In this document: piece after piece, positions 63,070 to 64,000 of the stretch
Layout: each line of letters opens with the position of its first letter
Numbering within the stretch: position 1 is the first letter of the stretch
Origin: Cryobacterium sp. PH31-AA6
Lineage (GTDB): Bacteria > Actinomycetota > Actinomycetes > Actinomycetales > Microbacteriaceae
NCBI RefSeq assembly: GCF_030063195.1
Contig: NZ_JASISS010000010.1
Span: 42,629-106,628 of the forward strand
DNA length: 64,000 bases
Direction of reading: 5' to 3'
Position numbers and translations under genes: made by a program
The notes under the pieces: model-generated
What the model saw: only the letters and a program-made list of their open reading frames with translations
What the model was told of the DNA's origin: nothing
Databases searched by the model: none

Positions 63070-63948
63070 GTGAACGAGAACAAGATCTTCCAGACGCCCC
63101 GTGCGTCCCGCTCCAAGCGCCTCACCATCGGCGCCGCCTCCGTGCTGGCTGCCGGAGCCCTTCTCGGTGCCGGCGTGCAGGGCGCAAGCGCCGCCCCGCT
63201 CACCGCCGCACCCGAGCACACGGCCAGTGCCGACGCATCCGCCGAGGCCGCCTCAGGCGTCGCATTCCTCGCCACGGTCCAGAAGGAACTCCGCGGCGAC
63301 CTCGCCCGGGGACAGGATCTGAACGACAAGGCGCAGAGGGTCGCGGCCACACTCGTCGACAACGCCGACCTCTACGCGAGCCTGCCGGCCAACCTGCAGG
63401 CCGACCTGACCACCCTCAAGGACGCGTCGGAAACCGACCGGGCCACCGCCGTTGAGACCATCCGGACCACCGCGCTCGCCGGCGGCTACGGCGAGCAGGT
63501 CACCCAGATCGTGACCGCCGTGCAGAAGGACCCGAAGCATCCGCTTGCCGCCGCGCTGCACGTCGTGCTCGGTGATGATGCCGGACCGGGCGCAACCGCC
63601 GCCCCCTCGGTGACGAAGCTGGCCCTCGGTGTCGTCGACAACCCCGGGCTGTTCTCGAAGCTCCCGGCCGATCTGCAGTCCGCCCTGACGGAGTTGAAGA
63701 ACACGCCGGAGTCCGAGCAGGATGCCGCAGCCCAGGTGATCCTGAAGGTCGCCGTCGACGGCGACTATGGTAGCGACGTCCAGAAGATCGCCGAGCGAAT
63801 CCAGGCGCGCGGCGGCACCCACGCGGGCGCCCACTCCCGCTCCACGGGCAGCGCGCACGCGGATGCCCACGCCGGCATGACCGCCGAGGCGGACGCGGGC
63901 GCTGACGCTGGCGCTCCGGCCGGGGCGCACGCCAAGGCCGATCAGTAA
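63070..63948 (+). CDS. Secreted protein with two homologous helical repeats
   Basis: A 292-residue exported protein. The signal peptide ends at ASAAP (about residue 38). Two repeats of about 85 residues share the core L(Y/F)..LPA(D/N)LQ..LT.LK followed by a helix ending in GYG or GDYG: one at about residues 96-145, the other at about 189-242. The tail is Ala/His/Gly/Asp-rich (HADAHAG, GADAGAPAGAHAK). No family or enzyme motif recognised. GTG start supported by the GGAACC ribosome binding site. Confidence 0.78.
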   Translation: MNENKIFQTPRASRSKRLTIGAASVLAAGALLGAGVQGASAAPLTAAPEHTASADASAEAASGVAFLATVQKELRGDLARGQDLNDKAQRVAATLVDNADLYASLPANLQADLTTLKDASETDRATAVETIRTTALAGGYGEQVTQIVTAVQKDPKHPLAAALHVVLGDDAGPGATAAPSVTKLALGVVDNPGLFSKLPADLQSALTELKNTPESEQDAAAQVILKVAVDGDYGSDVQKIAERIQARGGTHAGAHSRSTGSAHADAHAGMTAEADAGADAGAPAGAHAKADQ

Positions 63949-63973
63949 CAGCACGAAACCGAACGAGGCCGCT

Positions 63974-64000
63974 GGCCGGAGGCGCACTGCGCCTCCGGCC
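63974..64000 (+). terminator. Hairpin terminator after the secreted two-repeat protein
   Basis: GGCCGGAGGCGC and GCGCCTCCGGCC form a perfect 12-bp stem with an ACT loop, 25 bp past the stop codon. The window ends at the stem, so any T-run is not visible. Confidence 0.8.

Overview
The window looks like a chromosomal stretch from a high-GC Gram-positive actinobacterium, most likely order Micrococcales and family Microbacteriaceae. This rests on the very GC-rich codon use, the actinobacterial versions of DnaX, CsoR, Acr3, KtrAB, Eis-like acetyltransferase and class I xylose isomerase, the GTG starts, and dispersed intergenic repeats with a TCGACAAGCTC core. The genus cannot be settled from the sequence alone. 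No integrase, transposase, phage gene or CRISPR array is visible.

Layout. 1-1069: 5' part of dnaX (minus). 1070-1418: repeats and a terminator. 1419-7272: a tight minus-strand operon xfp-pta-ackA (phosphoketolase, phosphotransacetylase, acetate kinase). 7413-7505: SRP RNA (minus). 7646-7733: tRNA-Ser(GGA), whose 3' end is tandemly copied, followed by a 51-bp repeat array. 8411-19231: housekeeping and transport genes (KtrAB potassium uptake, HerA-like ATPase, GNAT protein, FAD oxidoreductase plus saccharopine-dehydrogenase-like pair, PAP2 phosphatase, Bcr/CflA exporter). 19470-30036: sugar region with a ROK repressor, GH1 beta-glucosidase, sugar O-acetyltransferase, a ChvE-MmsA-MmsB ABC importer, and divergent xylA and xylB. 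30100-32762: Eis-like acetyltransferase, membrane-anchored DsbA-like protein, CHY zinc-finger protein. 32832-48535: a copper-handling island. 48710-51324: M23 peptidase and a divergent arsR/acr3 arsenite pair. 51415-57345: secreted toroid-type protein under LacI-like operators, Hsp20, TetR (ScbR-like) and GntR regulators and small envelope proteins. 57400-62754: a TPP enzyme facing an amino-acid ABC importer plus 2-hydroxyacid dehydrogenase. 63070-63948: a secreted two-repeat protein and its terminator.

How genes fit together. Xylose taken up by ChvE-MmsAB would pass through XylA and XylB to xylulose-5-phosphate, which Xfp can split to acetyl-phosphate. Pta and AckA then give acetyl-CoA or acetate plus ATP. 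Two matching operators (TATGTTG-N7-CAACATA type) between chvE and xylA suggest control by a ROK repressor, plausibly the one at 19470-20651.

The most interesting system is the copper island. It holds a classic CsoR/CopZ/CopA set, a second CopB-like ATPase with an unusual CPD membrane motif and a Met/His-rich N terminus, a multicopper oxidase that carries both a twin-arginine motif and a lipobox, and island copies of both lipoprotein-maturation enzymes Lgt and Lnt. It also has a secreted Met/Asp-repeat protein, small membrane proteins, and, translationally coupled to the ATPase, a fused beta-phosphoglucomutase/GH65 disaccharide phosphorylase. Four 17-bp CsoR-type boxes tie three promoter regions of the island together. 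A second discovery is a family of three intergenic inverted repeats with GCATAACTCCTGC arms.
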